Source of the DNA: Cytobacillus purgationiresistens
GTDB lineage: Bacteria; Bacillota; Bacilli; Bacillales; Cytobacillaceae
Assembly (NCBI RefSeq): GCF_030813235.1
Contig: NZ_JAUSUB010000025.1
Span: 1 to 64,000, forward strand
Direction: 5' to 3'
DNA: 64,000 bases
This document shows, in pieces, positions 42,703-59,114 of this stretch. The position numbers and the translations under genes are program-made. The notes beneath the pieces are model-generated. The model worked only from the letters and a program-made list of their open reading frames with translations, made no database searches and was not told the DNA's origin. Every line of letters starts with the position of its first letter. Position 1 is the first letter of the stretch.

Positions 42703-42762
42703 GTGAAAGGTTGCTGACACACCCGGCCGCTTTGCCATGGCGAGTGTGTGGGAAATTTTCAC
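42703..42762 (+). promoter_or_regulatory. Structured leader of the S10 operon
   Basis: GTGAAA (42703-42708) pairs with TTTCAC (42757-42762). Inside, CACAC (42718-42722) pairs with GTGTG (42744-42748) around CCGGCCGCTTTGCCATGG. I recall a very similar block before rpsJ in other Bacillus genomes, which points to selection. The binding partner is unknown to me. Confidence 0.55.
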
Positions 42763-42780
42763 GGAGAATGTCTATCATAA

Positions 42781-43113
<333 letters not shown>

Positions 43114-43150
43114 TTAATAAATTATAAACAATCTAGGAGGTGTGACTGAT

Positions 43151-43780
43151 ATGACCAAAGGAATCTTAGGTAGAAAGATTGGTATGACTCAAGTATTTGC
43201 TGAAAACGGTGATCTTATCCCGGTAACAGTTGTTGAGGCGGCTCCGAACGTTGTACTTCAAGTGAAGTCAGTTGAAACTGATGGCTACGAATCCATCCAA
43301 CTTGGATTTGAAGACAAACGTGAAAAGCTTTCAAACAAACCGGAAAAAGGCCATACTGCAAAAGCAGATACTACTCCTAAGCGCTTCGTTCGCGAATTAC
43401 GCGGGGCAGACTTAGCAGAGTATAAAGTTGGTCAAGAAGTCAAAGTTGATATTTTCGCTGCAGGTGAAATTGTTGATGTAACAGGAATTTCAAAGGGTAA
43501 AGGTTTCCAAGGTGCAATTAAGCGCCACGGACAATCTCGCGGACCAATGGCACACGGTTCACGTTACCACCGTCGTCCTGGTTCAATGGGCCCTGTTGCT
43601 CCTAACCGCGTATTCAAAGGTAAATTATTACCTGGACGTATGGGTGGAGAACAAATTACAGTACAAAACCTTGAAATCGTAAAAGTTGACGCAGAGCGTA
43701 ACCTATTATTGATCAAAGGAAATGTACCTGGTTCTAGAAAAGCACTTTTAAAAGTAAAAAGTGCGGTAAAAGCGAACTAA
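43151..43780 (+). CDS. rplC: Large ribosomal subunit protein uL3
   Basis: Peptidyl-transferase-neighbourhood protein and early assembly factor. The 209 residues begin [16 protein letters not shown] and contain the loop [23 protein letters not shown] 43151 is chosen over a GTG three codons upstream because AGGAGGTG spacing fits and B. subtilis L3 has 209 residues. Confidence 0.97.
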   Translation: MTKGILGRKIGMTQVFAENGDLIPVTVVEAAPNVVLQVKSVETDGYESIQLGFEDKREKLSNKPEKGHTAKADTTPKRFVRELRGADLAEYKVGQEVKVDIFAAGEIVDVTGISKGKGFQGAIKRHGQSRGPMAHGSRYHRRPGSMGPVAPNRVFKGKLLPGRMGGEQITVQNLEIVKVDAERNLLLIKGNVPGSRKALLKVKSAVKAN

Positions 43781-43805
43781 TTAAGTCGGAAAGGAGGAAG
43801 TAAGA

Positions 43806-44429
43806 ATGCCTAAAGTAGCATTGTTAAACCAAAGCGGGTCAAAAGTTGGGGATATCGAACTTAATGATACAATCTTTGGTATTGAGCCTAACAACCACGT
43901 AATGTTCGAAGCTGTTGTTATGCAAAGAGCATCTTTACGTCAAGGAACTCATAAAACTAAAATTCGTTCTGAAGTAGCTGGCGGAGGACGTAAACCATGG
44001 CGCCAAAAAGGCACAGGCCGTGCACGTCAAGGATCTATCCGTTCACCACAATGGCGCGGAGGCGGAACTGTATTCGGTCCTGTTCCACGCAGCTATAGTT
44101 ATAAATTACCTAAAAAAGTTCGTCGCTTAGCGATCAAATCTGCGTTATCATCTAAAGTATTAGAGGAAAACGTTCTAGTATTAGAAAACTTGGCTTTCGA
44201 AACTCCAAAAACTAAAGACTTTAAAGGTGTACTTAAAGGTCTTTCTGTTGATAAAAAAGCGTTAATCGTAACTGCTAATCTTGATGAAAACGTAGCATTA
44301 TCTGCTCGTAACATCCCAGGAGTAACAGTTGTAACAGCTAATGGAATCAGCGTATTGGACGTTTTAAATCATGATAAATTAATCATGACGAAGCAAGCGG
44401 TCGAAAAAGTAGAGGAGGTGCTTGCATAA
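43806..44429 (+). CDS. rplD: Large ribosomal subunit protein uL4
   Basis: Exit-tunnel protein. The 207 residues include the long tunnel loop [19 protein letters not shown] and RSPQWRGGG, where macrolide-resistance changes occur elsewhere; here the loop looks normal. GGAAAGGAGG precedes the ATG. The stop overlaps rplW by one base (TAATG). Confidence 0.98.
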   Translation: MPKVALLNQSGSKVGDIELNDTIFGIEPNNHVMFEAVVMQRASLRQGTHKTKIRSEVAGGGRKPWRQKGTGRARQGSIRSPQWRGGGTVFGPVPRSYSYKLPKKVRRLAIKSALSSKVLEENVLVLENLAFETPKTKDFKGVLKGLSVDKKALIVTANLDENVALSARNIPGVTVVTANGISVLDVLNHDKLIMTKQAVEKVEEVLA

Positions 44430-44713
44430 TGGATGCACGCGATATCATTAAGCGCCCCGTTATCACTGAACGTTCTACTGACATCATGGCTGAAAAAAAA
44501 TATACGTTCGAAGTGGATGTAAGAGCTAATAAAACTCAAGTCAAAGACGCTGTTGAAGCAATCTTTGGTGTTAAAGTTGAAAAAGTTAACATCATGAACT
44601 ATAAAGGTAAATTCAAGCGCATGGGTAAATTCGGTGGTTATACAAACAAACGTCGTAAAGCGATTGTTAAATTAACTGCTGACAGCCAAGAAATCGAAAT
44701 TTTTGAAGCTTAA
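44429..44713 (+). CDS. rplW: Large ribosomal subunit protein uL23
   Basis: Tunnel-exit protein that docks trigger factor and SRP. 94 residues, with [14 protein letters not shown] at the start and the [20 protein letters not shown] core (here [17 protein letters not shown]). Its AGAGGAGGTG binding site lies in the end of rplD, so translation is coupled. Confidence 0.97.
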   Translation: MDARDIIKRPVITERSTDIMAEKKYTFEVDVRANKTQVKDAVEAIFGVKVEKVNIMNYKGKFKRMGKFGGYTNKRRKAIVKLTADSQEIEIFEA

Positions 44714-44721
44714 TATTTTAA

Positions 44722-45573
<852 letters not shown>

Positions 45574-45633
45574 CGGGATTGAGCTACGGTACCAAAAACG
45601 GGCCGTAGAACGATCACGAAGGGAGGTTCAATC

Positions 45634-45912
45634 ATGGGTCGCAGCTTAAAAAAAGGACCTTTTGTTGACGAACATTTAATGACAAAGATCGAAAAGTTAA
45701 ATGAAACTGAAGGCAAACAAGTGGTAAAAACTTGGTCTCGCCGTTCTACGATCTTCCCACAATTCATCGGACATACTGTTGCAGTTTACGATGGTCGTAA
45801 ACATGTGCCTGTATATGTTACCGAAGACATGGTAGGCCACAAGCTTGGAGAATTTGCTCCAACTCGTGCATACAAAGGCCATGGCAATGATGATAAGAAA
45901 ACAAGACGTTAA
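45634..45912 (+). CDS. rpsS: Small ribosomal subunit protein uS19
   Basis: 92-residue head protein beginning [20 protein letters not shown], with the [19 protein letters not shown] core. The 60-nt gap after rplB contains a 6-bp hairpin CTACGG/CCGTAG (45584-45589 with 45603-45608) before the GAAGGGAGG binding site. Confidence 0.98.
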   Translation: MGRSLKKGPFVDEHLMTKIEKLNETEGKQVVKTWSRRSTIFPQFIGHTVAVYDGRKHVPVYVTEDMVGHKLGEFAPTRAYKGHGNDDKKTRR

Positions 45913-45930
45913 TGAGAGGAGGGCATTCTA

Positions 45931-46272
45931 ATGCAAGCTAAAGCTGTTGCAAGAACAGTTCGTATTGCTCCTCGTAAAGTTCGTTTAGTCGTAGATTTAA
46001 TTCGAGGTAAGCAAGTTGGTGAAGCGGTAGCGATTTTAAATCTAACTCCAAAAGCTGCTTCTCCAGTCGTAGATAAGGTTTTAAAATCTGCACTAGCAAA
46101 CGCTGAGCATAACTACGAAATGGACGTAAATAATTTAGTAGTTTCTCAAGCATTTGTTGACGAAGGACCAACTTTAAAACGTTTCCGTCCTCGTGCACAA
46201 GGCCGTGCAAGCCAAATCAACAAACGTACATGTCATATTACAATCGTACTATCAGAAAAGAAGGAGGGATAA
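45931..46272 (+). CDS. rplV: Large ribosomal subunit protein uL22
   Basis: Exit-tunnel protein, 113 residues. It starts [20 protein letters not shown] and has the beta-hairpin [20 protein letters not shown] that lines the tunnel constriction. GAGAGGAGG precedes the ATG. It is 3 nt from rpsC. Confidence 0.98.
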   Translation: MQAKAVARTVRIAPRKVRLVVDLIRGKQVGEAVAILNLTPKAASPVVDKVLKSALANAEHNYEMDVNNLVVSQAFVDEGPTLKRFRPRAQGRASQINKRTCHITIVLSEKKEG

Positions 46273-46275
46273 GCT

Positions 46276-46932
46276 GTGGGTCAAAAAGTAAATCCAGTCG
46301 GTTTGCGTATCGGAGTCATCCGTGATTGGGAGTCAAAATGGTACGCGGGCAAAGACTATGCTGATCTTTTACACGAAGACCTTAAAGTTCGTGAGTACAT
46401 TGCGAAGCGTTTGAGCGATGCTTCTGTTTCTAAAGTTGAAATCGAGCGTGCTGCAAACCGCCTAAACATCACAATCCACACTGCTAAACCAGGTATGGTT
46501 ATCGGTAAGGGTGGTACTGAAGTTGAAGCTCTTCGTAAGTCACTTAATGCACTTACAAGCAAACGTGTTCACATCAATATTCTTGAAATTAAAAAAGCTG
46601 ACATCGATGCGAAATTGGTTGCGGAAAATATTGCTCGTCAATTAGAAAACCGCGTATCATTCCGTCGTGCTCAAAAACAAACACTTCAACGTGCAATGCG
46701 CGCTGGTGCGAAAGGTATCAAAACAATGGTATCTGGACGTCTTGGCGGTGCTGATATTGCTCGTTCTGAGTCTTATAGCGAAGGAACAGTTCCACTTCAT
46801 ACACTTCGTGCTGATATCGATTATGCTACAGCAGAAGCAGATACTACTTACGGAAAATTAGGCGTAAAAGTATGGATCTATCGTGGAGAGGTGCTTCCTA
46901 CAAAGAAGAACACTGGGGAAGGAGGCAAATAA
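46276..46932 (+). CDS. rpsC: Small ribosomal subunit protein uS3
   Basis: mRNA-entry protein, 218 residues. It begins [20 protein letters not shown] at a GTG codon behind AAGGAGGG, and has a KH domain with [17 protein letters not shown]. Its GTG start and length match Bacillus. Its end overlaps the rplP binding site. Confidence 0.98.
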   Translation: MGQKVNPVGLRIGVIRDWESKWYAGKDYADLLHEDLKVREYIAKRLSDASVSKVEIERAANRLNITIHTAKPGMVIGKGGTEVEALRKSLNALTSKRVHINILEIKKADIDAKLVAENIARQLENRVSFRRAQKQTLQRAMRAGAKGIKTMVSGRLGGADIARSESYSEGTVPLHTLRADIDYATAEADTTYGKLGVKVWIYRGEVLPTKKNTGEGGK

Positions 46933-46933
46933 T

Positions 46934-47558
<625 letters not shown>

Positions 47559-47564
47559 TATTGA

Positions 47565-47843
<279 letters not shown>

Positions 47844-47863
47844 TTGAACGGAATAATGCTTGA

Positions 47864-48253
<390 letters not shown>

Positions 48254-48291
48254 AACAAAACAACAATATGCCTTTAAGGAGGTGCACACAG

Positions 48292-48603
48292 ATGCATGTA
48301 AAAAAAGGTGATAAAGTAATGGTCATCTCTGGTAAGGATAAAGGCAAAACTGGCGTTATTCTTGCTGCGTTCCCAAAACAAGACAGAGTACTTGTTGAAG
48401 GCGTGAACATTGTTAAGAAACACGCTAAGCCTTCCCAAATGAATCCGCAAGGCGGAATCATGAGCCAAGAGGCACCTGTTCATGTATCAAACGTTATGCC
48501 GGTTGACCCTAAGTCAGGTGAACCAACTCGTGTAGGCTATCAAACGGTTGATGGCAAGAAAGTACGTGTAGCAACAAAATCCGGTGAAGTTCTAGATAAA
48601 TAG
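48292..48603 (+). CDS. rplX: Large ribosomal subunit protein uL24
   Basis: 103-residue assembly-initiator protein with a KOW motif ([19 protein letters not shown]). ATG 48292 after AAGGAGGTG gives the standard MHVKKGDK start. An upstream ATG at 48268 precedes the binding site and is rejected. Confidence 0.97.
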   Translation: MHVKKGDKVMVISGKDKGKTGVILAAFPKQDRVLVEGVNIVKKHAKPSQMNPQGGIMSQEAPVHVSNVMPVDPKSGEPTRVGYQTVDGKKVRVATKSGEVLDK

Positions 48604-48629
48604 TTCATAGAAGAAGGGAGGTACAATCG

Positions 48630-49169
48630 ATGAACCGCCTAAAAGAAAAACAAGTAAAAGAAATTACTCCTGCTCTTGTGAGCAAGTTTAACTATAAATC
48701 AGTAATGCAAGTTCCTAAGCTTGATAAAATCGTAATTAACATGGGTATCGGTGATGCTGTTCAAAACTCAAAAGTATTAGATAATGCAGTTGAGGAATTA
48801 ACACAAATCACAGGTCAAAAACCAGTGATCACTCGTGCGAAAAAATCAATTGCTGGCTTCCGTCTTCGTGAAGGTATGCCAATCGGTGCGAAGGTAACAC
48901 TTCGTGGAGAGCGTATGTACGAATTCTTTGATAAATTAGTATCTGTATCTCTTCCACGTGTGCGTGATTTCCGCGGTATTTCTAAAAAGTCTTTTGATGG
49001 TCGCGGCAATTATACACTTGGTGTGAAAGAACAACTAATCTTCCCTGAAATTGATTACGATAAAGTAAGCAAAGTTCGTGGTATGGATATCGTTATCGTA
49101 ACCACTGCCAATACTGATGAAGAAGCTCGTGAACTTTTAACTCAATTTGGAATGCCATTCCAAAAGTAA
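48630..49169 (+). CDS. rplE: Large ribosomal subunit protein uL5
   Basis: 5S rRNA-binding protein, 179 residues: [20 protein letters not shown]..., with [28 protein letters not shown] precedes the ATG. Confidence 0.98.
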   Translation: MNRLKEKQVKEITPALVSKFNYKSVMQVPKLDKIVINMGIGDAVQNSKVLDNAVEELTQITGQKPVITRAKKSIAGFRLREGMPIGAKVTLRGERMYEFFDKLVSVSLPRVRDFRGISKKSFDGRGNYTLGVKEQLIFPEIDYDKVSKVRGMDIVIVTTANTDEEARELLTQFGMPFQK

Positions 49170-49176
49170 TCGTTAA

Positions 49177-49380
<204 letters not shown>

Positions 49381-49409
49381 ACCTATAGTTAGGGAAGGAG
49401 GTAAAAACA

Positions 49410-49808
49410 ATGGTCATGACAGATCCAATTGCAGATTTGCTTACTCGCATCCGTAATGCGAACATGGTTCGTCACGAAAAATTAGAAGTTCCTGCTTCTA
49501 ATATCAAAAAAGAGGTTGCTGAAATCCTTAAACGTGAAGGATTCGTACGTGATGTTGAGTTTATCGAAGATAATAAACAAGGCATCATTCGCATTTTCTT
49601 AAAATACGGTGCAAACAATGAGCGTGTAATCACAGGTCTTAAACGCATTAGTAAACCTGGTCTTCGTGTATACGCAAAAGCTGATGAGGTGCCACGTGTA
49701 CTTAACGGCCTTGGAATCGCACTAGTTTCTACTTCTCAAGGAGTTCTTACAGATAAAGAAGCTCGCGCTAAACAAGTTGGCGGAGAAGTATTAGCATACG
49801 TTTGGTAA
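49410..49808 (+). CDS. rpsH: Small ribosomal subunit protein uS8
   Basis: 132 residues, starting [19 protein letters not shown] and ending GGEVLAYVW. It binds helix 21 of 16S rRNA. In E. coli it represses the spc operon; no equivalent site was identified here. GGAAGGAGG precedes the ATG. Confidence 0.98.
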   Translation: MVMTDPIADLLTRIRNANMVRHEKLEVPASNIKKEVAEILKREGFVRDVEFIEDNKQGIIRIFLKYGANNERVITGLKRISKPGLRVYAKADEVPRVLNGLGIALVSTSQGVLTDKEARAKQVGGEVLAYVW

Positions 49809-49839
49809 TAGAGTTTCTCAATGAATGGAGGTGCAATAA

Positions 49840-50376
49840 ATGTCTCGTATAGGTAAAAAACCAATTGAAATCCCAGCTGGTATTACAATTACTATGGATA
49901 GCAATGTAGTGACAGTAAAGGGACCTAAAGGTGAACTTTCTCGTTCATTTAACAAAGATATGGAAATTAAAGTTGAAGATAACGTAATCAACGTTTCTCG
50001 TCCAACTGATAGCAAAGAGCACCGTGCTTTACACGGAACAACTCGCGCTTTGCTTTCTAATATGGTTGAGGGTGTATCTAAAGGCTTCGAAAGAGGTCTT
50101 GAATTGATCGGTGTCGGTTACCGTGCTCAAAAACAAGGCAAAAAGCTTGTTTTGAACGTTGGTTATTCTCATCCTGTTGAAATCGAACCTGAAGAAGGCG
50201 TCGAAGTCGAAGTACCAACTAATACTAAAATTATAGTAAAAGGTACTAACAAAGAACGTGTAGGAGCTTTAGCTGCTAACATTCGTGACGTTCGTCCTCC
50301 AGAACCTTATAAAGGAAAAGGTATAAGGTATGAAGGAGAATTCGTTCGTCGTAAAGAAGGTAAAACAGGTAAGTAA
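49840..50376 (+). CDS. rplF: Large ribosomal subunit protein uL6
   Basis: 178 residues, two duplicated domains near the sarcin-ricin loop. It starts [20 protein letters not shown] and has [22 protein letters not shown] near the end. ATGGAGGTG lies upstream. Confidence 0.98.
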   Translation: MSRIGKKPIEIPAGITITMDSNVVTVKGPKGELSRSFNKDMEIKVEDNVINVSRPTDSKEHRALHGTTRALLSNMVEGVSKGFERGLELIGVGYRAQKQGKKLVLNVGYSHPVEIEPEEGVEVEVPTNTKIIVKGTNKERVGALAANIRDVRPPEPYKGKGIRYEGEFVRRKEGKTGK

Positions 50377-50409
50377 TGCCGCAATCGCTAAACGAAAGGA
50401 GTGACCGAA

Positions 50410-50772
50410 ATGATTACGAAGGCTGACAAAAATGCAGTGCGTAAGAAAAGACATGCTCGTGTAAGATCTAAACTTTCTGGCACTGCGGCTCGTCCTCGTT
50501 TAAATGTGTATCGTTCAAACAAACACATTTATGCACAATTAATTGACGATGTTAATGGAGTAACGCTAGCAAGCGCTTCTACAATGGAAAAAGATGCTAG
50601 TCTTGATTCTACTGGAAACACTGATGCAGCAGTTAAGATTGGTGAATTAATTGCAAAACGTGGCGTAGAAAAAGGATTATCAACAATTGTATTTGACCGT
50701 GGAGGATACCTCTATCATGGTCGCGTAAAAGCATTAGCAGATGCTGCTCGCGAAAACGGGTTAGAATTTTAA
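50410..50772 (+). CDS. rplR: Large ribosomal subunit protein uL18
   Basis: 120-residue 5S rRNA-binding protein: [20 protein letters not shown], ending [20 protein letters not shown] plus F. ATG 50410 is chosen, behind GAAAGGAGTGA, giving the exact B. subtilis length. A GTG at 50401 overlaps the binding site. Confidence 0.97.
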   Translation: MITKADKNAVRKKRHARVRSKLSGTAARPRLNVYRSNKHIYAQLIDDVNGVTLASASTMEKDASLDSTGNTDAAVKIGELIAKRGVEKGLSTIVFDRGGYLYHGRVKALADAARENGLEF

Positions 50773-50796
50773 TAGTCAAAGGAGGGACATACAAAC

Positions 50797-51297
50797 ATGC
50801 GTCGTATTGATCCAAACAAACTTGAACTTGAAGAGCGCGTAGTAACGGTAAATCGTGTAGCTAAAGTTGTTAAAGGTGGACGTCGTTTCAGATTCACTGC
50901 TCTTGTAGTAGTTGGAGATAAAAACGGTCACGTTGGCTTTGGAACAGGTAAAGCTCAAGAGGTACCAGAAGCTATCCGCAAAGCAATTGAAGATGCGAAG
51001 AAAAACTTAATCGAAGTACCAATGGTTGGAACTACAATTCCTCACCAAGTAATCGGTAACTTCGGAGCTGGCGAAATTTTCATGAAACCTGCATATGAAG
51101 GTACTGGAGTTATCGCTGGTGGACCTGTTCGTGCGGTTCTAGAGTTGGCTGGTGTTGGCGATATCCTTTCTAAATCATTGGGTACAAACACACCAATTAA
51201 CATGGTCCGTGCTACTTTGGACGGTCTACAACAATTAAAACGTGCTGAGGACGTAGCTAAGCTACGTGGTAAATCAGTAGAAGAACTGTTAGGATAA
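50797..51297 (+). CDS. rpsE: Small ribosomal subunit protein uS5
   Basis: 166 residues with the dsRNA-binding-like N-domain ([20 protein letters not shown]) and the [17 protein letters not shown] block. It is a spectinomycin-contact protein; the VVKGGRR loop looks wild type. AAAGGAGGG precedes the ATG. Confidence 0.98.
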   Translation: MRRIDPNKLELEERVVTVNRVAKVVKGGRRFRFTALVVVGDKNGHVGFGTGKAQEVPEAIRKAIEDAKKNLIEVPMVGTTIPHQVIGNFGAGEIFMKPAYEGTGVIAGGPVRAVLELAGVGDILSKSLGTNTPINMVRATLDGLQQLKRAEDVAKLRGKSVEELLG

Positions 51298-51310
51298 GGA
51301 GGGAAATCAA

Positions 51311-51493
51311 ATGGCGAATAAACTAGAAGTTACCCTCACTCGCAGTGTGATTGGTCGCCCTGACGACCAACGCCAAACAGTTAAAGCTCTTGGATTACGT
51401 AAAATGCACCAAACAGTTGAGCATCAGGACAATGCCGCTATTCGCGGAATGATCACTAAAGTTGCTCACCTTGTTACGGTAAAAGAAATATAA
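51311..51493 (+). CDS. rpmD: Large ribosomal subunit protein uL30
   Basis: 60-residue bacterial L30: [20 protein letters not shown]... with MIHKVxHLV-type end, here [14 protein letters not shown]. It lies 13 nt after rpsE, with TAAGGAGGG upstream. Confidence 0.97.
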   Translation: MANKLEVTLTRSVIGRPDDQRQTVKALGLRKMHQTVEHQDNAAIRGMITKVAHLVTVKEI

Positions 51494-51527
51494 TTCCTAC
51501 TCTTCTACAAAATAAGGAGGTGCCAAA

Positions 51528-51967
51528 ATGAAACTTCATGAATTAAAACCTGCAGAAGGTTCCCGTCAAGAACGTAAACGTAAAGGACGCGGTATTGGTT
51601 CTGGTAATGGTAAAACTGCTGGAAAAGGGCATAAAGGTCAAAATGCTCGTTCAGGCGGTGGAGTACGCCTTGGTTTTGAAGGTGGTCAAACACCTTTATT
51701 CCAACGTTTACCTAAACGCGGATTCACAAATATTCACCGTAAAGAATTTGCGGTAGTAAACCTTGATGCACTTAATCGTTTTGAAGATGGAGCGGAAATC
51801 TCTCCAGAGCTTCTTATTGAAACGGGTGTTGTAAGTAACGAAAAAGCAGGAATCAAAATTCTTGCAAAAGGCAACGTAGAGAAAAAGCTTACAGTAAAAG
51901 CTCACAAATTCTCTGCCGCTGCTAAGGAAGCTATCGAAGCTGCCGGCGGTAAAGCCGAGGTGATCTA

Positions 51968-51968
<1 letters not shown>
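51528..51968 (+). CDS. rplO: Large ribosomal subunit protein uL15
   Basis: 146 residues with the extended basic Gly-rich N-terminal arm ([20 protein letters not shown]) and a globular C-terminus. AAGGAGGTG precedes the ATG. Its stop overlaps secY by one base. Confidence 0.98.
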
Positions 51969-53972
<2,004 letters not shown>

Positions 53973-53973
<1 letters not shown>

Positions 53974-54719
53974 TGATCATAAGCAAAACTCAGCGTGAAA
54001 TCGATATTATGCGTGAGGCTGGTAAAATTGTTGCACTGACTCATCAGGAACTAGAAAAACATATTGTTCCTGGGATAACAACAAAGGAATTGGATTTAAT
54101 TGCTGAAAAGTTTATTGCTAAACATGATGCATTTCCATCCTTTAAAGGTTATAATGGATTTTCTGGAAGTATATGTGCTTCTGTGAATAATGAACTTGTT
54201 CATGGTATTCCCGGTGATAGAGTGTTAAATGATGGCGATATTATCAGTATAGATATTGGCGCTAAATATAACGGTTATCATGGTGATTCTGCCTGGACAT
54301 ATGCAGTGGGCGATATTGATGAGGAAACGAAGCGTCTTCTTGATGTAACGGAGCAATCATTATATATTGGTCTTAAAGAAGCAAAACCAGGTGAACGCTT
54401 ATCGAACATCTCTCATGCTATACAAACATATGCGGAAACAAATGGCTTTTCCATTGTACGCGAGTATGATGGACATGGGGTAGGGCAAGACTTACATGAG
54501 GAACCTCAAATTCCACATTATGGTCCCCCGAATAAAGGACCACGATTAAAGCCAGGTATGGTGCTTGCTATTGAACCGATGGTGAATGCAGGGAGCCGCT
54601 ATGTAAATACGTTAACCGACAACTGGACTGTTGTAACAGTTGACGGGAAAATGTGTGCGCACTTCGAGCATACAGTAGCGATTACAGAAACAGGTTATGA
54701 AATACTCACTAAAATTTAG
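53973..54719 (+). CDS. map: Methionine aminopeptidase type I
   Basis: Removes the initiator methionine. The 248 residues show the metal ligands in context: [19 protein letters not shown] (two aspartates), [12 protein letters not shown] (His), AIEPMV (Glu) and FEHTVAIT (Glu). It lacks the N-terminal zinc finger of longer forms. TAATG overlap with adk. In B. subtilis a small KOW-protein gene follows map; I see none in the 292-nt gap here (54720-55011), which holds only small hairpins such as AGGAG/CTCCT (54780-54797) and ATGCTTTT/AAAAGCAT (54953-54968). Confidence 0.97.
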
Positions 54720-55011
54720 TGTTTTAGATGAGTCCATTCGTATCTAGCTCCGTATCTTAATCAATTTCTTTTGATTATAGGAGGACGAAATACTCCTCAG
54801 TGTGTTATAATTATAAGGTTGTTGAGTTTGCAGTTTGATCAATGTCTATCAAAGGCATCATTCTGTAAGTAACTTAACAATGATTAGATTATGTATATCG
54901 GTAGGTTCTGGCATGTTCGGAGTAACCAACCGTAAACTTTATCGAAATGGTCATGCTTTTAAAAGCATTTTATTGGATTCGTATATGATAGATAGAAGGG
55001 AGTAATGTTTA

Positions 55012-55379
<368 letters not shown>

Positions 55380-55400
55380 ATCTAAGGAGGTGCGCATATA

Positions 55401-55766
55401 GTGGCACGTATTGCAGGTGTAGATGTTCCACGTGAGAAACGTGTAGTTATCTCATTAACTTATATCTTTGGTATCGGTAAAGCAACTGCTGAGAAAGTTC
55501 TAGCAGAAGCTGGTGTGTCTGAAAACACACGTGTTCGCGATCTTACAGAAGACGAACTAAACAAAATTCGTGAATCAATTGACAAGCTAAAAGTTGAAGG
55601 TGACCTTCGTCGTGAAGTTTCACTTAACATCAAACGTCTAATGGAAATTGGAAGTTATCGCGGTCTACGTCATCGTCGTGGTTTACCAGTTCGCGGACAA
55701 AATACTAAAAACAATGCTCGTACACGTAAAGGTCCTCGTAAGACTGTAGCGAACAAGAAGAAATAA
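55401..55766 (+). CDS. rpsM: Small ribosomal subunit protein uS13
   Basis: 121 residues, GTG start behind AAGGAGGTG. It has the helix-two-turn-helix [20 protein letters not shown] and the basic tail [20 protein letters not shown]. It contacts the P-site tRNA and L5. Confidence 0.98.
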   Translation: MARIAGVDVPREKRVVISLTYIFGIGKATAEKVLAEAGVSENTRVRDLTEDELNKIRESIDKLKVEGDLRREVSLNIKRLMEIGSYRGLRHRRGLPVRGQNTKNNARTRKGPRKTVANKKK

Positions 55767-55773
55767 TCGGTAA

Positions 55774-56178
<405 letters not shown>

Positions 56179-56186
56179 TTTTTCTG

Positions 56187-56212
56187 TATAGACTTTTGTA
56201 TCGTTGTCTATA
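56187..56212 (+). promoter_or_regulatory. Hairpin between rpsK and rpoA
   Basis: Perfect 7-bp inverted repeat TATAGAC (56187-56193) and GTCTATA (56206-56212), 12-nt loop, 9 nt after the rpsK stop. There is no T run. Possible processing site or regulatory element for rpoA-rplQ. Confidence 0.4.
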
Positions 56213-56353
56213 ATGGGTTATGATACAAGTTATGGTTTTTATACAGATTTAATTATTCCAGTTGTTGTGCACAAAACGGGAACGTATACATGGGGGAATT
56301 TCGGTTATAACCATTAACCGGGGTTTCGACGTTTTGAAGGAGGGTATATTTTG

Positions 56354-57298
56354 ATGATCGAAATAGAAAAACCAAAAATCGAAACGGTTGAGATCAGCGA
56401 TGATGCTAAATATGGCAAGTTCGTCGTAGAACCACTTGAGCGTGGTTTTGGTACAACTTTGGGTAACTCCTTACGTCGTATCCTATTATCCTCACTCCCA
56501 GGTGCCGCTGTCACTTCGATCCAAATTGATGGGGTACTTCATGAGTTCTCAACAATTGAAGGCGTCGTAGAAGATGTAACATCTATCATTTTAAACATTA
56601 AGAAACTCGCACTTAAGATCTACTCTGATGAAGAAAAGACTTTAGAAATTGATGTACAAGGTGAAGGCGTTGTTAAAGCAGCGGATGTTACCCACGACAG
56701 TGATGTTGAAATTCTGAATCCAGATCTTCATATTGCTACGCTTGGCTCTAACGGTCATTTACACATGCGCCTAACTGCTAGACGTGGACGTGGTTATACA
56801 CGAGCTGTCCAAAACAAAAGAGAGGATCAGCCGATTGGTGTGATTCCAATTGATTCTATCTTTACACCAGTATCTCGCGTTTCTTATCAAGTGGAGAATA
56901 CACGTGTAGGTCAATTAAGCAACTTTGATAAGTTGACTTTTGATGTTTGGACTGATGGAAGTACAGGTCCTCAAGATGCTGTTGCACTTGGAGCGAAAAT
57001 CTTAACCGAGCATTTGAATATCTTTGTTGGTTTAACTGACGAAGCACAAAATGCTGAAATTATGGTTGAAAAAGAAGAAGATCAAAAAGAAAAAGTACTT
57101 GAGATGACAATTGAAGAACTAGATTTATCTGTTCGTTCATATAACTGCTTAAAACGTGCTGGTATTAACACTGTTCAGGAATTGGCTAACAAAACTGAAG
57201 AGGACATGATGAAAGTACGTAACTTAGGTAGAAAGTCTCTTGAGGAAGTAAAGCATAAATTAGAAGAGCTTGGATTAGGTTTACGTAAAGACGACTGA
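56354..57298 (+). CDS. rpoA: DNA-directed RNA polymerase subunit alpha
   Basis: 314 residues, same as B. subtilis. The N-terminal domain (1-230) drives dimerisation ([20 protein letters not shown]). The C-terminal domain (about 245-305) binds UP elements and activators ([35 protein letters not shown]). ATG 56354 follows GAAGGAGGG. A TTG one codon earlier is possible. Confidence 0.98.
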   Translation: MIEIEKPKIETVEISDDAKYGKFVVEPLERGFGTTLGNSLRRILLSSLPGAAVTSIQIDGVLHEFSTIEGVVEDVTSIILNIKKLALKIYSDEEKTLEIDVQGEGVVKAADVTHDSDVEILNPDLHIATLGSNGHLHMRLTARRGRGYTRAVQNKREDQPIGVIPIDSIFTPVSRVSYQVENTRVGQLSNFDKLTFDVWTDGSTGPQDAVALGAKILTEHLNIFVGLTDEAQNAEIMVEKEEDQKEKVLEMTIEELDLSVRSYNCLKRAGINTVQELANKTEEDMMKVRNLGRKSLEEVKHKLEELGLGLRKDD

Positions 57299-57331
57299 TG
57301 TCTTTGTAAAGGATAATCAAGCTTGAGATAA

Positions 57332-57718
<387 letters not shown>

Positions 57719-57788
57719 TATATTTAAAAACTTCTTATCGTTAGGATGCCCTAACTTCGGAAGTTTCATGATTTGTAAAACAGACAAG

Positions 57789-57836
57789 GAGGGCGCTGGA
57801 CAGTTTTTTGACGAACTTGTTCTCTGCCCTCTTTCT
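57789..57836 (+). terminator. Terminator-like hairpin after rplQ (first)
   Basis: GAGGGC (57789-57794) pairs with GCCCTC (57826-57831) across a long loop, followed by TTTCT. Confidence 0.5.
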
Positions 57837-57942
57837 GTAACAGGGTTTGCTTCCTTCAATTGCTAAAAGCCAAACCAGAGCCAAGTATTGAGTGTCACGA
57901 TGGGCGCTCCTTTAGAACCACTAGCGTCTCGTCTAGCTCTTT

Positions 57943-58012
57943 GCACCACTATCCGTTTTTATTAGCGTCAAAACAGGATTGCCTGTTTTAGGATAGAGGT
58001 GCAGGCTTTTTT
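57943..58012 (+). terminator. Terminator after rplQ (second, strong)
   Basis: GCACCACTATCC (57943-57954) pairs with GGATAGAGGTGC (57991-58002) with one mismatch. A smaller ACAGG/CCTGT hairpin nests inside. GCTTTTTT follows at once. Confidence 0.75.
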
Positions 58013-58164
58013 AAATTATAGGTTAAAACTGCAAAAGGATGAGCTTTTGTTTGGGAGGCGGATTGGGTAATTGATTACAAGATAGCAGATTGTTGAGTAA
58101 TTGATGGTTTTATTCATATTTGTTATCCAGTTGGATTTACCTTATAGCTCCTTTACTTTTTAAG

Positions 58165-58192
58165 CTCGCCCTATACAATAGGCGAGTTTTTT
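58165..58192 (+). terminator. Terminator-like hairpin upstream of ecfA1
   Basis: CTCGCC (58165-58170) pairs with GGCGAG (58181-58186), extended by TAT/ATA, followed by six Ts. It further insulates ecfA1 from the alpha operon. In the remaining spacer I see no riboswitch and no convincing promoter. Confidence 0.8.
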
Positions 58193-58274
58193 ATTATATA
58201 ATTTAATGGGCTTGCTTTAAAATGAGATTAGCTGAGATGAGAAAGAACAGCATAGTTTGAGAGGAGGAATAGGC

Positions 58275-59114
58275 ATGAAGAAGTCACTCGTACAGTTAGA
58301 TGATATTTCTTTCAAATATGACACAGAAGGCGATTATGCGCTCCGTCATGTTTCAATTGATATATACGAAGGAGAATGGCTTGCGATTGTTGGTCATAAT
58401 GGGTCTGGAAAGTCTACCATGGCAAAGCTTTTAAATGGTTTGAATTTTCCTCAAGAAGGGTCTATTACAGTCGATAGTCTAGCGTTATCTGAGGATACAG
58501 TTTGGGATATTCGCGATAAGATAGGGATGGTTTTCCAAAATCCAGATAACCAATTTGTAGGAACAACAGTTCAGGATGATGTGGCTTTTGGTCTAGAAAA
58601 TCACGGAATCCCAAGAGATGATATGATTAAGCGGGTTCAACAGGCGCTAGAAAGCGTAAAAATGGAACAATTTCTTGATCAAGAGCCGCACCATCTTTCA
58701 GGTGGACAAAAGCAAAGGGTGGCCATTGCAGGCGTACTGGCATTAAGACCAGATATCATCGTATTAGATGAAGCTACTTCAATGCTTGATCCACGGGGAA
58801 GAGAAGAGGTTTTAGAAACAGTTAGGATCTTAAAGAAAGATCATAAAATGACCGTCATTTCTATTACCCATGACTTAGAAGAAGCAGCAAAGGCTGACCG
58901 GATCATTGTGATGAATAAGGGTGAGCTGTATAAACAAGGAACACCAGAAGAAATCTTTCAACTTGATGAGGAGTTAGTATCACTTGGTTTGGATATTCCC
59001 TTCCCGGTGAAAATGAGTAAAATGCTTAAAGCTTTGGACATCCCAGTGACAAAATATCATCTATCAGAAGAAGAGTTGGTGGCAGACATATGGACATCTC
59101 ACTCAAAAATGTAG
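58275..59114 (+). CDS. ecfA1: ECF transporter ATPase EcfA1
   Basis: One of two ATPases of the shared energising module for vitamin and metal ECF importers. The 279 residues contain Walker [10 protein letters not shown] near 43, the Q-loop [10 protein letters not shown], signature [13 protein letters not shown], Walker [11 protein letters not shown] and the switch His in [12 protein letters not shown] 58275 follows GAGGAGG. It overlaps ecfA2 by 25 nt. Confidence 0.96.
   Translation: MKKSLVQLDDISFKYDTEGDYALRHVSIDIYEGEWLAIVGHNGSGKSTMAKLLNGLNFPQEGSITVDSLALSEDTVWDIRDKIGMVFQNPDNQFVGTTVQDDVAFGLENHGIPRDDMIKRVQQALESVKMEQFLDQEPHHLSGGQKQRVAIAGVLALRPDIIVLDEATSMLDPRGREEVLETVRILKKDHKMTVISITHDLEEAAKADRIIVMNKGELYKQGTPEEIFQLDEELVSLGLDIPFPVKMSKMLKALDIPVTKYHLSEEELVADIWTSHSKM

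Noticed and set aside
58013..58274. Riboswitch upstream of ecfA1
   Set aside because: Looked for cobalamin, folate and thiamine-type cores. Only a terminator hairpin was found. The module genes are usually not riboswitch-controlled themselves.
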